Positions 42,855 to 58,554 of a DNA stretch of 64,000 nucleotides are shown here, piece by piece (position 1 is the stretch's first letter; the number at the start of each line of letters is the position of its first letter). The DNA lies in contig CAVNZM010000001.1 in assembly GCA_963693365.1 (NCBI GenBank), forward strand, positions 16,740,001 to 16,804,000. Reading direction: 5' to 3'. A program made the position numbers and the translations under genes. A model generated the notes under the pieces. That model was not told the DNA's origin. It did not search any database and worked only from the letters and a program-made list of their open reading frames with translations. The DNA is from Amoebidium appalachense (Eukaryota > Ichthyosporea).

Positions 42855-44417
42855 TCCCCCCCCCCCTCTCCCCCCCTCCCCCCACCTGTCGCCTCCCCTC
42901 CAACTCCAAACATTTACATGACAGATCTGGTCGTCACTGATGCGGTAGGTGCAAGTAGGTGCACTGGTGCATGCAAACAGGCACCCACGGCTGGCATGTC
43001 CGCCAAAGGTGACTAACCTTAGATCCATATCCTCCCTCACTCATCCTCTCCCTCCTCCCCCCCCCCCAAACCCCCCCCAAACCCCCTCCCACCCCCTAAC
43101 CGCCCTCCCGTCCCTCTCCTCCTCCCTCTCCCTCCCTCCCTCCCCCCCCCCACACCTCCCCCCCCTCCCCCACCACCATCACCATCACCACGGACCCTCC
43201 CTCACCTCGTCCTTCTCCCTTTTCATCTCCCTCTAACTCCCTCTCCATCCCTCCTTTCTCTCTCCCTATTTCTCTCACTCCCTCTCTCTCTATCTCTTTC
43301 TCTCTCTCTCTCTCTAACTTTCTGTCTCTCTCTCGCCCTATTTTTCTCTCTGCATCTCTCTTCCCCCCCTCCCTCCTCTCTCCATGTCCCTCTCCCTCTC
43401 CCTCTCCCTCTATACCTAACTCCAATTTTCCCTTTCACTACCTCTCCCTCCCCCTCCCTCCACCCCCCCTCCCCTCTCTCTTCTCTCTCTCCTCCCCCCC
43501 CCCCTCTCTCTCCCACCCTCACCACCCTGCGTTCTCTCTGTTCTTTCTAGCTTTCCCCCCCTCCCCCCTCCTCTCTATCTAAAGCCGTGTCCCTGTCTCT
43601 CCCTCCTCTCCTTCCCCCTCTTGGTTCCCCTCGCTCACACACACACACTATCGAGTCTCTTGCTCTCTGCGTGGGCCATTTGGATCCCCTCTCCCTCCTC
43701 CCCCCCCCCCCCCCCCCCCCACCTCCCCCCTCTATCTCCCCCCCCTCCCCCCTGCCCACCCTTCCCTTGCTCTCGGGCCCCCCCCCCCCCTCCCTCCCCA
43801 CACACGCAAAGACCATGTTCGTGGTAGGTTGTAAGATGTATGTGTATCCCCCCCCTCCCCCCGCCCTCCCCTCCTGTTCTTCCCTTGCCCCCGCGCCACC
43901 TAAGGGTACGCAGTCACTCTGCAGCTAAATCTTAGCCCTTCCAACAACCCCCCCCCCCCCCCCCCCACAAAAAAAAAAAAAAAAAAAAAGGGAAAAAGAA
44001 AGAAAAAGAAAAGAAAAGAAAAGAAAGAAAGGAAAGAAGAAAAAGAGGGGGGGGGGGGGGGGGGAGAGGGAGGGGGGGGGAGGAGGGGGGAGAGGGGAAG
44101 AGAAAGGAAACGAAAGAAAACTGAAGCCCCCCCCCCCCCCCCCCCCCGTGCATCTCATCCTCTCTTTTGCCCTTCTGGCCTTCTCATCGTACCACCCACT
44201 TATTGCCAGGTCATTTACAATTGTGGGGCTGTGTTCTTTTTTCTTTGATTTAGGTATTCCCCCTATCTCCCCCCGCCTTCTATCCCCCTCGCCCCCTCCC
44301 CGCCCCCACTCTCCCTCCCGACACTGGCCCCCTCACCACACACATAAACCTACACATGTGCACGCCACCTGACATTTAACCCTTCACAATAGCACCAACC
44401 GTCAAAGATGGCCGAAA
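41853..44417. other. Spacer with long pyrimidine-rich tract upstream of the acetyltransferase
   Basis: No supported gene. From about 42770 to 43800 the plus strand is almost purely C/T (C runs, CT clusters), followed by a C run, A-rich stretch, G run and C run (43948-44147). ACGT-rich unique sequence at 41853-42770 contains no recognisable domain. Confidence 0.5.
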
Positions 44418-45794
<1,377 letters not shown>

Positions 45795-46304
45795 GAGGTG
45801 GTAGTTGATTAGTCCTACATGATCACGTGAAAAAATGAGTGTGTGGACACAAACACACACACGCTCATGCACGCACGTGCGGGCGCACAGACACATAGAC
45901 ACATCGTACGCATAGATACTGAGCTTGCACCATGTGCAAACACACACAGACACACACATACACAGTCGAACAGAAGCGCAGATTCATGCATGCGCTTCGA
46001 AGTGCAGCATAATGCGAACAGTAACCGGGGATAAGTTAACAAACAAACACTCTCACACTCACACTCACACTCACGCACACGCACACACACGTGCACACAC
46101 ATGTCACACAGGCACACACACACTGGCATGGATGGGAACGTCTTGGGCATACATCACACACACCGCCTTTCGGTGTGCATGTGCATCTTTGTATGAATAT
46201 TTGTTATTGACTTGTTTTAGGTACACCCGAGCTCATATCTGGATTTGTGCGATTGTGTTTGTGTGTGGGGATCGATTGGGCTTTTCTGATCCACTTTAAG
46301 AATA

Positions 46305-46369
<65 letters not shown>

Positions 46370-46468
46370 TGTGGGACCACCGCCACCACCACCACCACAA
46401 AACACAGACAAAAAAAAACACCTTCGCCCTTTTCCTTCTTTTCTTTTCCTTTTTCCTTTTTCCTTTTT

Positions 46469-46504
<36 letters not shown>

Positions 46505-49163
46505 AGCAGGGTGCCACTGGGTGTGTGTATGTGTGGTTGCAGATGTGTGTGTGTGGTTGCGGTTTTTTTTTTTTTTTTTTATGTGTGTGTTTGTGGTGGT
46601 GGTGGTGGGGGGGGGGGGGGGGGGGGGGAGGGGGGGGGGGGGGGCATTGTTTCACCTAAGGGAGTATTGTTTCACCTATGTTGTTCAGAGGCTTGTGAAA
46701 TGGATTTACATATTAGCTACTGTGCAGTTAGCCATTTTGGTATGGATTTAATATAGTGATGTTTCTCAACTTGCAATTGTACATATCGTATTTTTTACTT
46801 CCTCCCGCATTATTCAGAGGTAGCCCGACGTTTATCTTGAATTGAACTTAGAATTAGACTTTTTTTTTTTTCCAGAAAGCTACCTTCTTTTTTGAAGGCA
46901 GTTGGGCTTTCATTGGTAAACAAGTAATCATCAATGCATTTAGATATATTTAGATTGCCAGCAAACAACGAAGACAGGGCCACGGTCACGTGTAAAAAGT
47001 GTCAAGACATAGTAACCAACAAACATGTACGAATTTATGCCTTAGTGTTACCATTACTAATAACACACTGCCTGTATACCTTTGAAAACTGGGAGTTGCG
47101 CAGTCTTGCAGGTTTTAACCAAGTAGCCGGGTTAGCCCGAATTTTAGAATTTGTTTACTCTCTGACAGATCTAGAAGTGAATATTGTGGTGAATGAATTA
47201 TACTTCGGCCATCGGGGGCCAGAGAGAGGGGGCATGTGTGCATGCATGTCCATGTTCCCTGTGCGTGCCGCTGTGTACTTATATATATGTGACATGCATG
47301 TGCCACGTGGTTGTGTGTGCACATGCATATATGTGCGTGTATTTGTGCGTGTATTGAAAGTTGGCCGGCAGGGGGAGCGGGATTAAATAAGGTTGTGTGA
47401 GGCCCAATGATATGAGTGCTGTATGATATAAGGAGGCCTATAGTGTAGGCCTCAGCTATTGTTAGCTAACAAATTTTGTCAAGAGGTCATCACCCGACAT
47501 CTATGTACGTGTTCATGATATACCGCTGAGGGGATATTCCGAGCAAAACCCCCCCCCATACCTGAGACTGGTTTCTCTTTGCCTCGAGTAAACAGCGTAA
47601 ACCCCAGGTCACTTTCCTCTTACCTTTTGTGGGGCCGGGCCTGGACCTGGCAAATCATGGCGAGGATGACGTCATGGCGTCGGGCCCCGGATTCGCCGGG
47701 CCGGGCAAAAACAAACAGATGACAGACACTGTGAGGCCGTGGCTGGAGGCCTCCAGGCGAGGCTCATTTTTTCAGTCAAGTGTGAAGGGAAAACATGGAA
47801 TAGTCCCTTTGATCGTAGGGCGCCAATTGCAAGACGCCACAGTCAAAACGGTGGCAGGTTGAACACTTGAGCCTGAAGGTCGAAACGGAGTTGTGCACGG
47901 CTGCACGAACCCTCGTGGCACCATGGCAGGTGTGTTTCTGGGTGGGTGCGAGGTCCGCTTGGCAAGGTTGCCATTGAATCACTGCCCTGCTCCCCCCCTC
48001 CCTCCCCTCCCCCCCCCCCCCCCCTCCCCCCCCCCCCCCCGGCTCGCTCCCCACCTCCTCCCCATCCCCACTTCTCTTCCTGTGCGCGTTTTCCCCTCCG
48101 TAAGAGAGTAATAGCACATTCCCTCGTAGGTAAATTGGTTCACGGTGCAGGATTGAAACAAATCGGGTGCTCAGTTGTCAGCGGTAAAAGGTGCACGTCT
48201 ATATCTATTGTCTGCACCCTTACCTGCCCGAGTCCCCAACGCTTTATCACCGTCGAATCATCCTCCTCGCCTTCATCCTTATGTTGAGAAAGACAACTGT
48301 CACTGACTTCTACCCTACTCGTTTTTGTGGATTCCTCACACGCTCTACTGCCCCTGTGTCTCTCTCAGCTCTCTCTCTCTCTCTCTCTCTCGCTCTCTCC
48401 TAGATCAGTTACAAGCGTACATCCTCTCCTTATCCCTTCTCCCCTTCCCCCCCCCCCCCTCCCTCCCCCACGCTTTCCCCCTGAAAACCTCGCTGGGTTG
48501 GCCCTTCCTCTTGTCGCACCACACTCCTTTTGCACCAAGCAACCATACACTTTGGGTGTCCACGGTCCTCCTATCATCTACCTTATCTCGTCCCTCTGCA
48601 TGTATCCCCTTCCACTGCCCTCTTCCTGCCCCCGCCACTCTCCCCCCCTCCCCCCCTCTCTACCCGTCAATTCCTCTCCCAGTCTTCCGTGTTTGCATCT
48701 TAACATTTACTCAATCTCTCGCTCTCTTCCTCCCCCCCCCCCCCCGGCTTCTTCCTCGAGGGGTGGTGTCACTCTTTGCGGCTAGCTGACCACTGGTCCT
48801 TCCCCCCCCCCCCCCCCCCCCCCCTCCCCCTCCTCTCCTCTCAATGGTCCTGTTATTTGCACCAAAAGCTCCCACGGGCCAGTCTGTTAGTTTTGCCCTC
48901 CCCTGCAACAACATGGAAAGTTTTCTCCAGCTTCTCTATTCTGCTTTCCGCTCTTTTCTTCTTGACATCCTCATTTTTCTATTTCGTATTGTTTCCCTCT
49001 CGTAGTACCCCCCCCCCCCCCCCCCCCCCCCCTCCCCCCCTCCCCCTCTTCCCCAACACGCACACACCGTAAAGCCACCTTGCCTTATTACGTCTGGTGC
49101 ATAGACCCCCCCCCCCCCCCCTCGGGGCACCCTTTCTCGCACCAATTGACTGGACGTTTCTTC
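45795..49163. other. Intergenic spacer between the acetyltransferase and the second F-box copy
   Basis: No gene that I can support. It has CA/CG-rich sequence (45840-46110), C, T and G runs (46309-46335, 46473-46502, 46606-46644), and a homopolymer-poor part at 46700-47900. A 150-codon ORF at 46934-47386 shows no known domain. A CRE-like palindrome TGACGTCA lies at 47667-47674. Pyrimidine-rich tracts fill 48000-49060. Confidence 0.5.
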
Positions 49164-51014
49164 ATGCTTCTTCAGGCCAACAAGATGTTGGGTGTCTGCT
49201 TGACACCCTCCCAGACCACATCATCAGTGGCATAGTGGCACACACCCACCGCCCAAGGGATCTGCTCAGTTTATCGACCACGTGCAAGGAGACTCAACCA
49301 CTGGGCAAAGAGGTCGGGCAAGATTCGGCTGGAAGTCGAGTTGGGCAGTGAACATTGGACGCCCATCGCCAAGATCACAAACAGCCCATGGCGCCACACA
49401 GTCGTTTCTCTCGAAGTCGAGGCCAGTTATGAGGATATCTCGCCACGTTGCATGTTTGTAGCCAGTTTCCCAAACCTGTCTACACTGATCATCAAAGATT
49501 GTAAGCATTCGGATTTTTCTGGGGTTCAACACTACACCCACCTTCGTCACGTTTTTCTGGCCCATTCGGATTGCGATGTGGCACTCGATTTGGACGAATT
49601 CTCTTCTTCAGCAACCACCATGCGCACATTTCACGTTACACAGGACAGGGCTAGTTTTGAGCAAGTCACCCGCCTTCCCGTATTCCCAAACATCACCGAA
49701 CTGACCCTACCCAGCTCGGTGACGTCATCGATAGTGTTGTTCACATGCCACGCATTGGGGAATCTATCGCTCTACCAACAAATTGACCAAGAGGACCTAG
49801 AGAGGTTGTGTGCAGCATGCACGGGTCTAACCTCTTTGTCACTGTTAGAGGGAGACCATCCCCCTAACGATGATCAGGAGATCGATTCCCTCGCGCCGTT
49901 GGCTTTTCTCACATCTTTACGGGAACTTACACTCAGTCTACTCGTTTGGAATCCTTTGGTGCCGTATACCTGCCCCAGCGTGACATCTTTAACATCTTTA
50001 ACCCTTTCCCGGAGCCGTGGGCTGGGGGGAGAAGACGCCCATCTGGTTTTTCCGGCATTACGGGAGATACGGATTGCTGGCTTTAAAACCGTGGAGGAGT
50101 GGTGAAGGCACCCAGAGATACTAGATGTGTCGCAGAGCACAACGGTCACTAAGATTGTCATTGAGAATGGATCATACTCATTCGAGCATATCTTTGACGG
50201 AGTACTCACAGACACGCTGCATACGATTGTTCTGAGAAACATTTAGACGGACGAACTCACCGAGAATATTATTGCTAATGATGACGTTGCAAGCGTAAGC
50301 GTGCAGTCAGTCACGTTTGAACGGGTTAGAGGTTCTCATTTTTTCCAGTCTCTTCGTTTGTGTGTGCTGGAATGGCTAAGGGACCTCACAATCACAGAGT
50401 GCAGGGACATGCGTTCATTTGAGCCACTCAGAGGGTGGGCGGCATTGCAAAGCTTCACATTCGACCAGACACGGGTGTGGCAGAAATTTGAGTCGGTGTA
50501 TGATCTGGAGCCAATCGGCACGTGTACACAGTTCCAGTTGCTGGTGGTGAAGGGAGTGATGGGGGTGACCAACACGGGGGTGGTGCATGATCTAAGGTAT
50601 ACGCCCTCCCAAAACACGCGCACACATCCACACACCACCGTACGCGTCATCACCGTACCACAACCAATTATCATCTTCGTACCCAGCAAAGGTCGCTAGT
50701 GCCTGTCTGTACCAGTTAGCTTGTTCACCCAGATACAACAACAAGTGCAAGCACGCACACGAAGACGTGGAGTCCAAAGTGTGTACGTGTGCATGTGATG
50801 CATTCGAATTCGTCTGCTTGTGTGAGGGCCATTTGGGTGTTGGGTGGGTGGGTGGATGGGTGTGGGGGAGGGGGGGGGTTGGCAAGCTTATGTATAGATA
50901 GGCTGCGTATTTATGTGGATATGCAGCACATAAATAAATGGTCCACGTGAGGGCAATGGTTCGCAAGTATGATCTGTGTGCACTTACCTTGAACTGTTCT
51001 TGGTTCCATCCTTC

Positions 51015-51049
<35 letters not shown>

Positions 51050-51408
51050 CCCCTCCCCCCCTTGCCCCCACCAATACATACACCTGCAGGAGCCATCACC
51101 TCACACACGTGGAGGTTGCGGGCGTGGATGCTGATGAAGAGGACAAGGATTCGGCGTTGGTGGTGGGGTTTGGTGGGTGGTTGTCGGACAACCACCCACC
51201 TGATGCGTGGGAGTATGTGGTGGTAATCATGGCTCTGAGTGGGTGTCTGGGGTGCAGATCTGTTGGTGATGCCGTTTCAATGTTCGTTGCTTATGTAGAC
51301 CATTTACGATCAAATATCAGCACAACTATCAGGGTTATAACAGTTGACATGTCAGCGCATGATGTACATACTTGTGAGTTGCTTCTTTTGGATGCCTTCA
51401 ACTTCTGA
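49164..51408 (+). pseudogene. F-box/LRR gene, second copy, broken
   Basis: The F-box begins LDTLPDHIISGIVAHTHRPR (from about 49196). Then come SPWRHTVVSLEVE, a long leucine-rich stretch (LGNLSLYQQIDQEDLERLCA; LTSLRELTLSLLVWNPL), a segment to 50596, a GT donor, and a last exon 51090-51408 (VEVAGVDADEEDKDSALVVG, stop TGA). Compared with the minus-strand paralogue it has one extra G at 49288-49289, which shifts the frame inside the F-box, and TGG changed to TGA at 50103-50105. The later region stays open and well conserved. The 5' exon with the start codon is not visible; similarity to the other copy begins near HASS at about 49164. It is less decayed than 27318-28710 and could be functional if these two changes are errors. 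Confidence 0.7.
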
Positions 51409-51740
51409 TATATATTGCTCACTCACAATTCAAAGATGGTGATGTGCTTCAATCGATATTCAAACCCCTCCCCCCCCCCCCCCCCCCCCCCCGCTTTACT
51501 TCCATGCAACCGGGCATGGTTGCTCTGTGTCGTGGATCTGTAAGCACATACACATTTTTCGCTGCACTGCATTAGTTTGTACACACATATTCACCGTTTT
51601 GCTCACCTTGCTTGCATAGGCAACCCTGCTCGTCTTTGACAAGACGGGTTCAACCTCCCAAGTTCAGTTGATGCTGCTGTCTGAGTTGGAGAGTCGTACA
51701 TACGCGGCTAAGGGGTCGAAACTCAGACGCAATTGATGAC

Positions 51741-51867
51741 TTGGGCCCTCCCTGAGGATGGGCTCTGCTTATGACGCATACTGTGCGCATGGCTATGTTG
51801 CATACTTGAATGTTTGCCTTTGCATGTGTCCTTCGTGTATGCGTACTTCGTACCGTGTTCCGCATTC

Positions 51868-51869
<2 letters not shown>
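51741..51869 (+). repeat. Dispersed poly-C-tailed repeat, family B, copy 2
   Basis: Nearly identical to 35588-35736 from TTGGGCCCTCCC to CCGCATTCAA, with about 17 bases missing in the middle. It ends in C then A runs (51869-51914). It lies downstream of the F-box copy. Confidence 0.8.
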
Positions 51870-51909
<40 letters not shown>

Positions 51910-52050
51910 AAAAATAATAATAATAAAGCCCCGTCCCCAATCATTTAAAACGGCCCCCAAACCCCCCAACCCTCTTCCCCCTTGCTCTTCCACCACGTGC
52001 ATGCATTTACAGTAACTGTCGCGGCCACTTCACGACTTCACTTTCACCAT

Positions 52051-52083
<33 letters not shown>

Positions 52084-52587
52084 ATAAATAAATAAAATAA
52101 AAATAAAAATAAAAATAAAATAATGCTACTCCTGCCACCCAGCTCATTTCCTTTTTGCCATTCTAGCACCATCGTGGTGCCACCCAACTTTCGCCTCCTG
52201 CCACTCGCATATGTAGAGTATATATATTGTGGCCGTTTGTTTCGGGACCTGCCAGATAGTCACGTGGCATTTGGGCCTCCTGCAAATAAACGTTGAACTC
52301 GCATATGTAGAGTATATATATTGTGGCCGTTTGTTTCGGGACCTGCCAGATATTCACCTGGCATTTGGGCCTCCTGCAAATAAACGTTGAACAAAAAAAA
52401 AAAGCCCGAAATCATTCGCCATGTATCGAGATCTTACATGTGGCACTCTAGATGCGGAACTTACGGTACCACCCCCCCCTCGAGCTCCCCCCCTCTCCCC
52501 CCGTATCTGGCATGTGCATTCACGTGGCACTCTAGATGCGGATTCCTTCCCCCACCCCCACCCCCCCCCATGACAACACACACACAA

Positions 52588-52619
<32 letters not shown>

Positions 52620-53353
52620 CAAATGGCATTGCATGTTGGAATTCGCACCATGAGCTCGCTCGAGAGCACAGCTCGCACACAAGCACCGACCATGGCCGTT
52701 CAATGCGAAGCTTAAAGCCACGTGTGCACTTTGAACAAAAACATGGCCAAGCTTGTGTAACGGAGCTGACAGATCTCGATTCTGAAGCTAATATACCGTA
52801 CTGACAATAGCCGATATGCAGCTGAGCCGTTGTGCAATTACCACATACTACGGTGCAACTTGAATTCAGCGGCAGGCTTTGCAGAGATACCACTGGGATC
52901 CACACTGGCCCTTCAAGCTGGTTTATTAACTCTGAAGGCCAATATTTGGCCAACCGGCGCATAAAGATCCTACAAAGGTAAAGAAGATTGCCGTAATACA
53001 CTAACATTTGCCCTGCCCCCAGCATATTTGCCTTCACTGAATCGCCTATGCACCCGACTGTAAAGCAAACACTGGACCGCCAGCGGCCTGTGCAATTACA
53101 TCCAACATAATCACCAATATCCCACGTGTTGTACTGAGAAAGAATATGGACCATATATAACAGTTGCCGAAAGTCACTCACAAGATCAAAAGGTCCAGGA
53201 ACAATTCACACCTTTAGGCCATTCTGTATAGGCACACAGTCTTCAGATTTACCACCAGACCCCAACCCAAACCCCAACCTGCAGGCAATTCCTTTTTATC
53301 AAAACCAAAGGGCCTACGCGCACAAGGAAAGTGCCACGAACCCTGTTTGTATT
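51870..53353. other. Spacer between the F-box copy and the PTB-like gene 3' end
   Basis: Contains C and A runs (51869-51914, 52053-52083), an A/T-rich run, the 94-bp tandem repeat and (CA)n near 52575-52612. GTGGCACTCTAGATGCGGA is duplicated near 52439 and 52524. A 275-codon minus-strand ORF at 52354-53181 has no recognisable domain and ends in repeat-derived Val-Cys residues; it may be 3' UTR of the PTB-like gene. The last 200 bp should hold that gene's 3' end. Confidence 0.45.
52204..52403 (+). repeat. 94-bp tandem duplication ending in AATAAA and an A tract
   Basis: Two copies (52204-52297, 52298-52391) differ at two positions. Each contains ATATGTAGAGTATATATATTG and TGCAAATAAACGTTGAA. 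After the second copy comes C and then 11 A (52393-52403). A polyadenylation-type hexamer followed by an A tract looks like the 3' end of a retroposed transcript, or a genuine 3' end with genomic A's. Confidence 0.8.
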
Positions 53354-54236
53354 CTAGAAGTCGGCCTTTGAGAAGGAGACACGCAGGTGAGTCTTGTCAG
53401 CCACGGGGTAGTTGTGGACCTTGATCAGCCCCATCACGGCCTCCTCCGTGCTCGAGTAGCGCACAAGCGCCATGCGCCGCTCATTGTTGCCTACTGACTC
53501 GTTCTTGCCCCTGAGAGAGAAAGTATATGACAATAAGTACTAAAGTGGATGTCAAGGTAGGTGTCTAAACGGATGTCGAGACACGCATTCCGTTATCATT
53601 GCTTCCCACAGAGAGAGAGGGCGAGAAAGTGGTAGTGGTGGTGGTGGTGGTGGTGGTGGTGGTGGTGGGGGGGGGGGGGGGGGGGGGGGGGGGAGGGGGG
53701 GGGGCATACGAGAAGAAGCGGCAACCAGTGACGGTTCCATAGGGGGAGAAGAGGGATGTGATGTAGGCCTCGTCGATGGTGGCAGGGATGTTGGACACGT
53801 GCAGGGTGGGGCACGGGGGGGCAATGTTGTTGAAGTTCTTGGACCCGGGGTTGCGGAACCGGTGCAGCGGGGAGTTGGTGTAGTCCTTGGTCAGCTCACG
53901 GGCACCCTCCTGTGTGAAGTCGGGTGATTGTCAGCAGGCATACACATACTGGGTTTCTATATAAAAGTATGTGCAGGTGGGATCCTGTGTGAAAGACTGC
54001 AACCACATGGTCCCTTGTCACGGTGCAGAAGCAGTTATTTCACCCCTTGTTATCTTTCTACCTTCTTGCATTTTTTATTGTGTGTGTGTGTGTGGGGAGG
54101 GGGGATCTTCAACCCCACACACCATCCCATCTCAATGCTCATGCAACCTCCTCCACTTGTTTCCTTCCCAAGTCCAACTATGTGAATTGGTTTGTTCACC
54201 GAATCAACCTTACTTAACAAAAATTGCTCTCCCCCC

Positions 54237-54267
<31 letters not shown>

Positions 54268-54284
54268 AAAAAAGAAAGAAAAAG

Positions 54285-54328
<44 letters not shown>

Positions 54329-54682
54329 CCACACACCCACAACCTGCCCCTCCTTCACAACATCACACCATCATCCTTTTACACTTGCATTCACACATGT
54401 TGATTGTGATGCATTAATGGGCTGGTGATGCACGGACATATACCTCCTTCTGGTCGTTCTTGCCGGCCATCTTGACCTCATTGTGCTTGGACAGCATCAC
54501 GTTCATGTCCAGCCCAAACAGCTTGACCCCGTTGAGGTGCTGCATGGCTGCTCACGGACACGTCAGCACACGAACTCGGTGTGTATGTTCATAGTGTGTG
54601 AAAAAAATGTCTTCAAAGACACAAGCTAGCAAGGTGTGAAAAATGGCAGCAGGAAGTGAGGGGCAGAGGGCAGCTAAGAATA

Positions 54683-54717
<35 letters not shown>

Positions 54718-55281
54718 CTCTCTCAACACCCCCCTCCCCTCTCCAATCCCTTTTCACGTGTTAATCCTTGTGTGTGTGGGGGGGGGGGGGGGGGGGAGGG
54801 GGGGTTAACCTGTTTGAGCATGGTTAGCATCGCGCAGCTGGACCAGGGCCGAGTCCTGCTTGTTGAAGAGAATTTTGACGCGGTCCACATCGGCATACAG
54901 GCCCACCAGGGTGAACAGCATGTCGCACGTGAGCTTGTCGTTGACCGGCAGGTTGTTGAGCAGCAGCACCGCAGGCCCGTGGGACACACCCATGCCCATG
55001 GCTGGGCCCCCCATGCCTGGCGCCATGCCGGCTGTTAGGCAGTGGCCGGCAACGTGAGTTCGTGCCATGCTTGCACGTGCGGTAGGTGAAGAATATCTTA
55101 TGCAATAAAAGGCTCGAGGTGCTAGGACCTTGTGAACACATAAATAAGGCGACACAAGAAACTGACACACGTCGTTCAAACTACAATATTATACATATAT
55201 CTCTCCCTCTATGTGTATTCTTGGATCCACAGTGCCCGAAAAATTGAGTGCGGGTAAGGGCAGAGAGGGGGGGGGAGGGGG

Positions 55282-55324
<43 letters not shown>

Positions 55325-55943
55325 TGGAATGTCATACAGAGTACACAGAACACATTTACGACTAATAAGACAGAGAAAAATCTGCTTAGCACACACCCGC
55401 ACACAAAAAAGGCACACACACAAAGGACATCCACCATAAACTGAGCCCATTCTCGGGAGGGGGGGGGGGGGGGGGAAGGTACGCACCAACACCAATCTGG
55501 CCGTTGGAGGTGTTCATATGTTGAGGCATGCCCATGCCCATGCCACCAGCACCGGAAGCACCGTCACCAGTCGGCAGGTTGGGGTTTGTGAAGTCCCTGT
55601 GGATGAACGGCATGGTGAGCATACGGGGTTAACTCAACAACACCCCAAGGTGTGTGTCCTGTTGTATGTGCTTGTGTGGACGTGCACTAACAGCATAGAA
55701 AGTGTTCATGGGGTGACCAGGCAATGATACGTAGTGCAGCAGTTGCATGATGTATGTTGGCTAACCCTGTATTGGATGCAAGCAGTCGGGAGAGTCAGCC
55801 AGAAAGGAATCGGTGCGCCGAGAGGCGAGGGCAGAGGGGTGGAATATTACAAAGTGTACACAGTTACGATGGACAACACAACACAGGCCAAAGGGGGGGG
55901 GGGGGGGGGGGGGGGGGATATAGCATGCAAGTGTAAGCAAGCA

Positions 55944-55982
<39 letters not shown>

Positions 55983-55987
55983 ACCCC

Positions 55988-56021
<34 letters not shown>

Positions 56022-56267
56022 TACCACCACCACCAAAAAAAAACATGCTACACACTTAGAGGTCCGAACTCATGACTATACCCGTGAAACCTGCGACTCC
56101 CAACAAAGACACGTAGGGGCCCCCCCGGCAGACGTAATGCAGATATGAAGAAGGAACACAAAGGGTTATTAACCTTAATCGGCCCTTGCCGATGCTACTC
56201 AAGCCTCCCAATGCTAACGCCAACAGACACTTGTGCACAAGATAAGGAGGAGCAACACGCTCAGGGA

Positions 56268-56304
<37 letters not shown>

Positions 56305-57041
56305 TACAATGTATTACGAGTACAAAGTACAAATGCATGACTGAACCACACGGGGGAGGAGGAGGGGGGGGGGGGGGGGGGGGGGGGTTTAAAGACCAGC
56401 TCTTCTCGTTGTTGTACTTGACGGTCAGGGTGGTGAGTTTGGACGGCTCGATCTTCAACGTGCAGCACCGCGCATACAGGTTCTGCCCGTCAAGCATCTG
56501 CACGGCAACGTCAGTGTCACTGTCTGGCATAGACCAGCAGCCCTGCAATGTGATATACATAACAGACACACCATGGTTATATCATATCATGCGGATACAC
56601 AACAGACATTATGGTTATAAGGCATTGCATACTGTGTACACAACTGAAACACGATGGTCTCCTTCAATGCTGTGTGCACGACAAAACACACAGACATACC
56701 ATGGTCTTACTCTTCGCTGATGTATACATAACGGAGATATATGTATTCCCAACACAGGTACAATACTAGAGCAGATAAGCGCACCAGCACACCCAAACGA
56801 CACACAATGGCTAGAATGCATATACACTCACCGTGCGTGCCTGCTTTGCGGAGCTTGCATCAGCAAACTGCACAAGACACTGGAACACACCTGCACATGC
56901 ATGAATCAGTCAGCCTGACATGTTACATCATTCATGAAGGTAGCTACAAGGGGTGTATTAGCATGCAGTTTGTGAGCTAAAGGAGGGACCTCCAGGCAAT
57001 AATCCATCCCCTCCCTCCCTCCCCCCCCCCCGCCCCCTCCT

Positions 57042-57098
<57 letters not shown>

Positions 57099-57252
57099 AC
57101 CACCACATACACACACACGCCTCGAGAACAAGCACACACACACCCCCACCCCCACACACATACACATAAACAAACACACAGGTGTGCACACACACACACG
57201 GAAACACACACACGGAAACACAGAGGCGACTGTACACCCAACAACTAAACAT

Positions 57253-57291
<39 letters not shown>

Positions 57292-57593
57292 TGCAGACAC
57301 AGAGCTTTCTTGCTACAAAATCACAGACATGTAGGGAGAGCCACAGCTCATGCAACAACAAATAGCATATGCTCTAAAGGATTCCAGTCGTCGGCACAAC
57401 AAACAAGCCTAGCGTACATCTATGAGCTTACCGTCACTCTTTGTGAAGGTGACCATCTTAAGAATCGTGCCGAACTTGGAAAAGACCTGGAAAAGGATGA
57501 CACCTGTAAGCAGTTGTGTCGAATGTGCCCTGATTGGTCATGAACTGTGCTTGTGCACAAGCATACAGAGGTACCCGAGGCATAAAAGCCCAC

Positions 57594-57632
<39 letters not shown>

Positions 57633-58494
57633 TTTTCGTGGTACTAATGTGGAGTGTGTGTGCACCTATATTGTCTCATAGATCGGCTTTGTCTGCCGTG
57701 GTTGACCTGCCACAGCCTTAAAGGCACATGATGACATATCAGCCCTGCCCTTTTCCATAGGAAGGTGGGAAAGAGCGAACATAAGAAAGGGGATATGGAA
57801 TGATATTGGAGTTGAGGAAGGAATGAGAATGGAGGGGGGGGGGGGGGGGGGAGGGGGGGGGTTACATTGAATAATATCCTGTAGGGTACGTGTCTCCTTG
57901 AAAAAAGCAAGGCAGAGCTGAATATAATTAGAGCAAATACGACACAGGAGGGGTATTAGTGCACCAACCTGGCAGAGAACATCGAGGGTGACGGGGTAGA
58001 GCTGGTTGTGGATCTTGACCAGCAGGATGGTGCCGGCCGTGTTGCCCTCCAGGCTCAGGCTGGGGTTGGTCAGGTGCTGGTGCTGCGAGTAGCTGAAGTA
58101 GATGGCCCGCTTTCTGCACACCACACACCATTTAAGTCCCACTGTTTGGCCAGCTGTACTTGCATAATCGCCTGACGTGGGTTGTGGTGGTGGTAATGGA
58201 CAACTTTTGGCTCCAAGATTATTCGTAGAGGTAAGACTATTGTGTAAAGGATGACCTGCATGCCAGTGCTGCTAATTTGGATAGAACATTTGGTTGTACA
58301 AACCACACGGTCTTCACTGAATCAGAACGTAACAGCAGGGACGGTATCAACCAAAGACCAAACGAGCGAGAAGTGGGAGTGAGTAGGCATGCAAAGAACG
58401 AGCACACACAACATTGAGGGTACATGTAAGCGCTTCCTTCTTAAGCAGACAACCCCCCCCCCCCCCTCCCCTCCACCGGGCAGTATATGCAATA

Positions 58495-58554
<60 letters not shown>

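Noticed and set aside
46934-47386. 150-codon ORF with a KKCQDIVTNKHVR segment
   Set aside because: No family match or splice context I can support. It may be chance in a homopolymer-poor region.
51619-51735. Possible extra F-box-gene exon (ATLLVFDKTGSTSQVQ)
   Set aside because: The preceding exon already ends in TGA at 51408, and no conserved motif supports a further exon.
52354-53181. 275-codon minus-strand ORF
   Set aside because: No recognisable domain. It ends in repeat-derived Val-Cys and Gly runs and lies in the probable 3' flank of the PTB-like gene.
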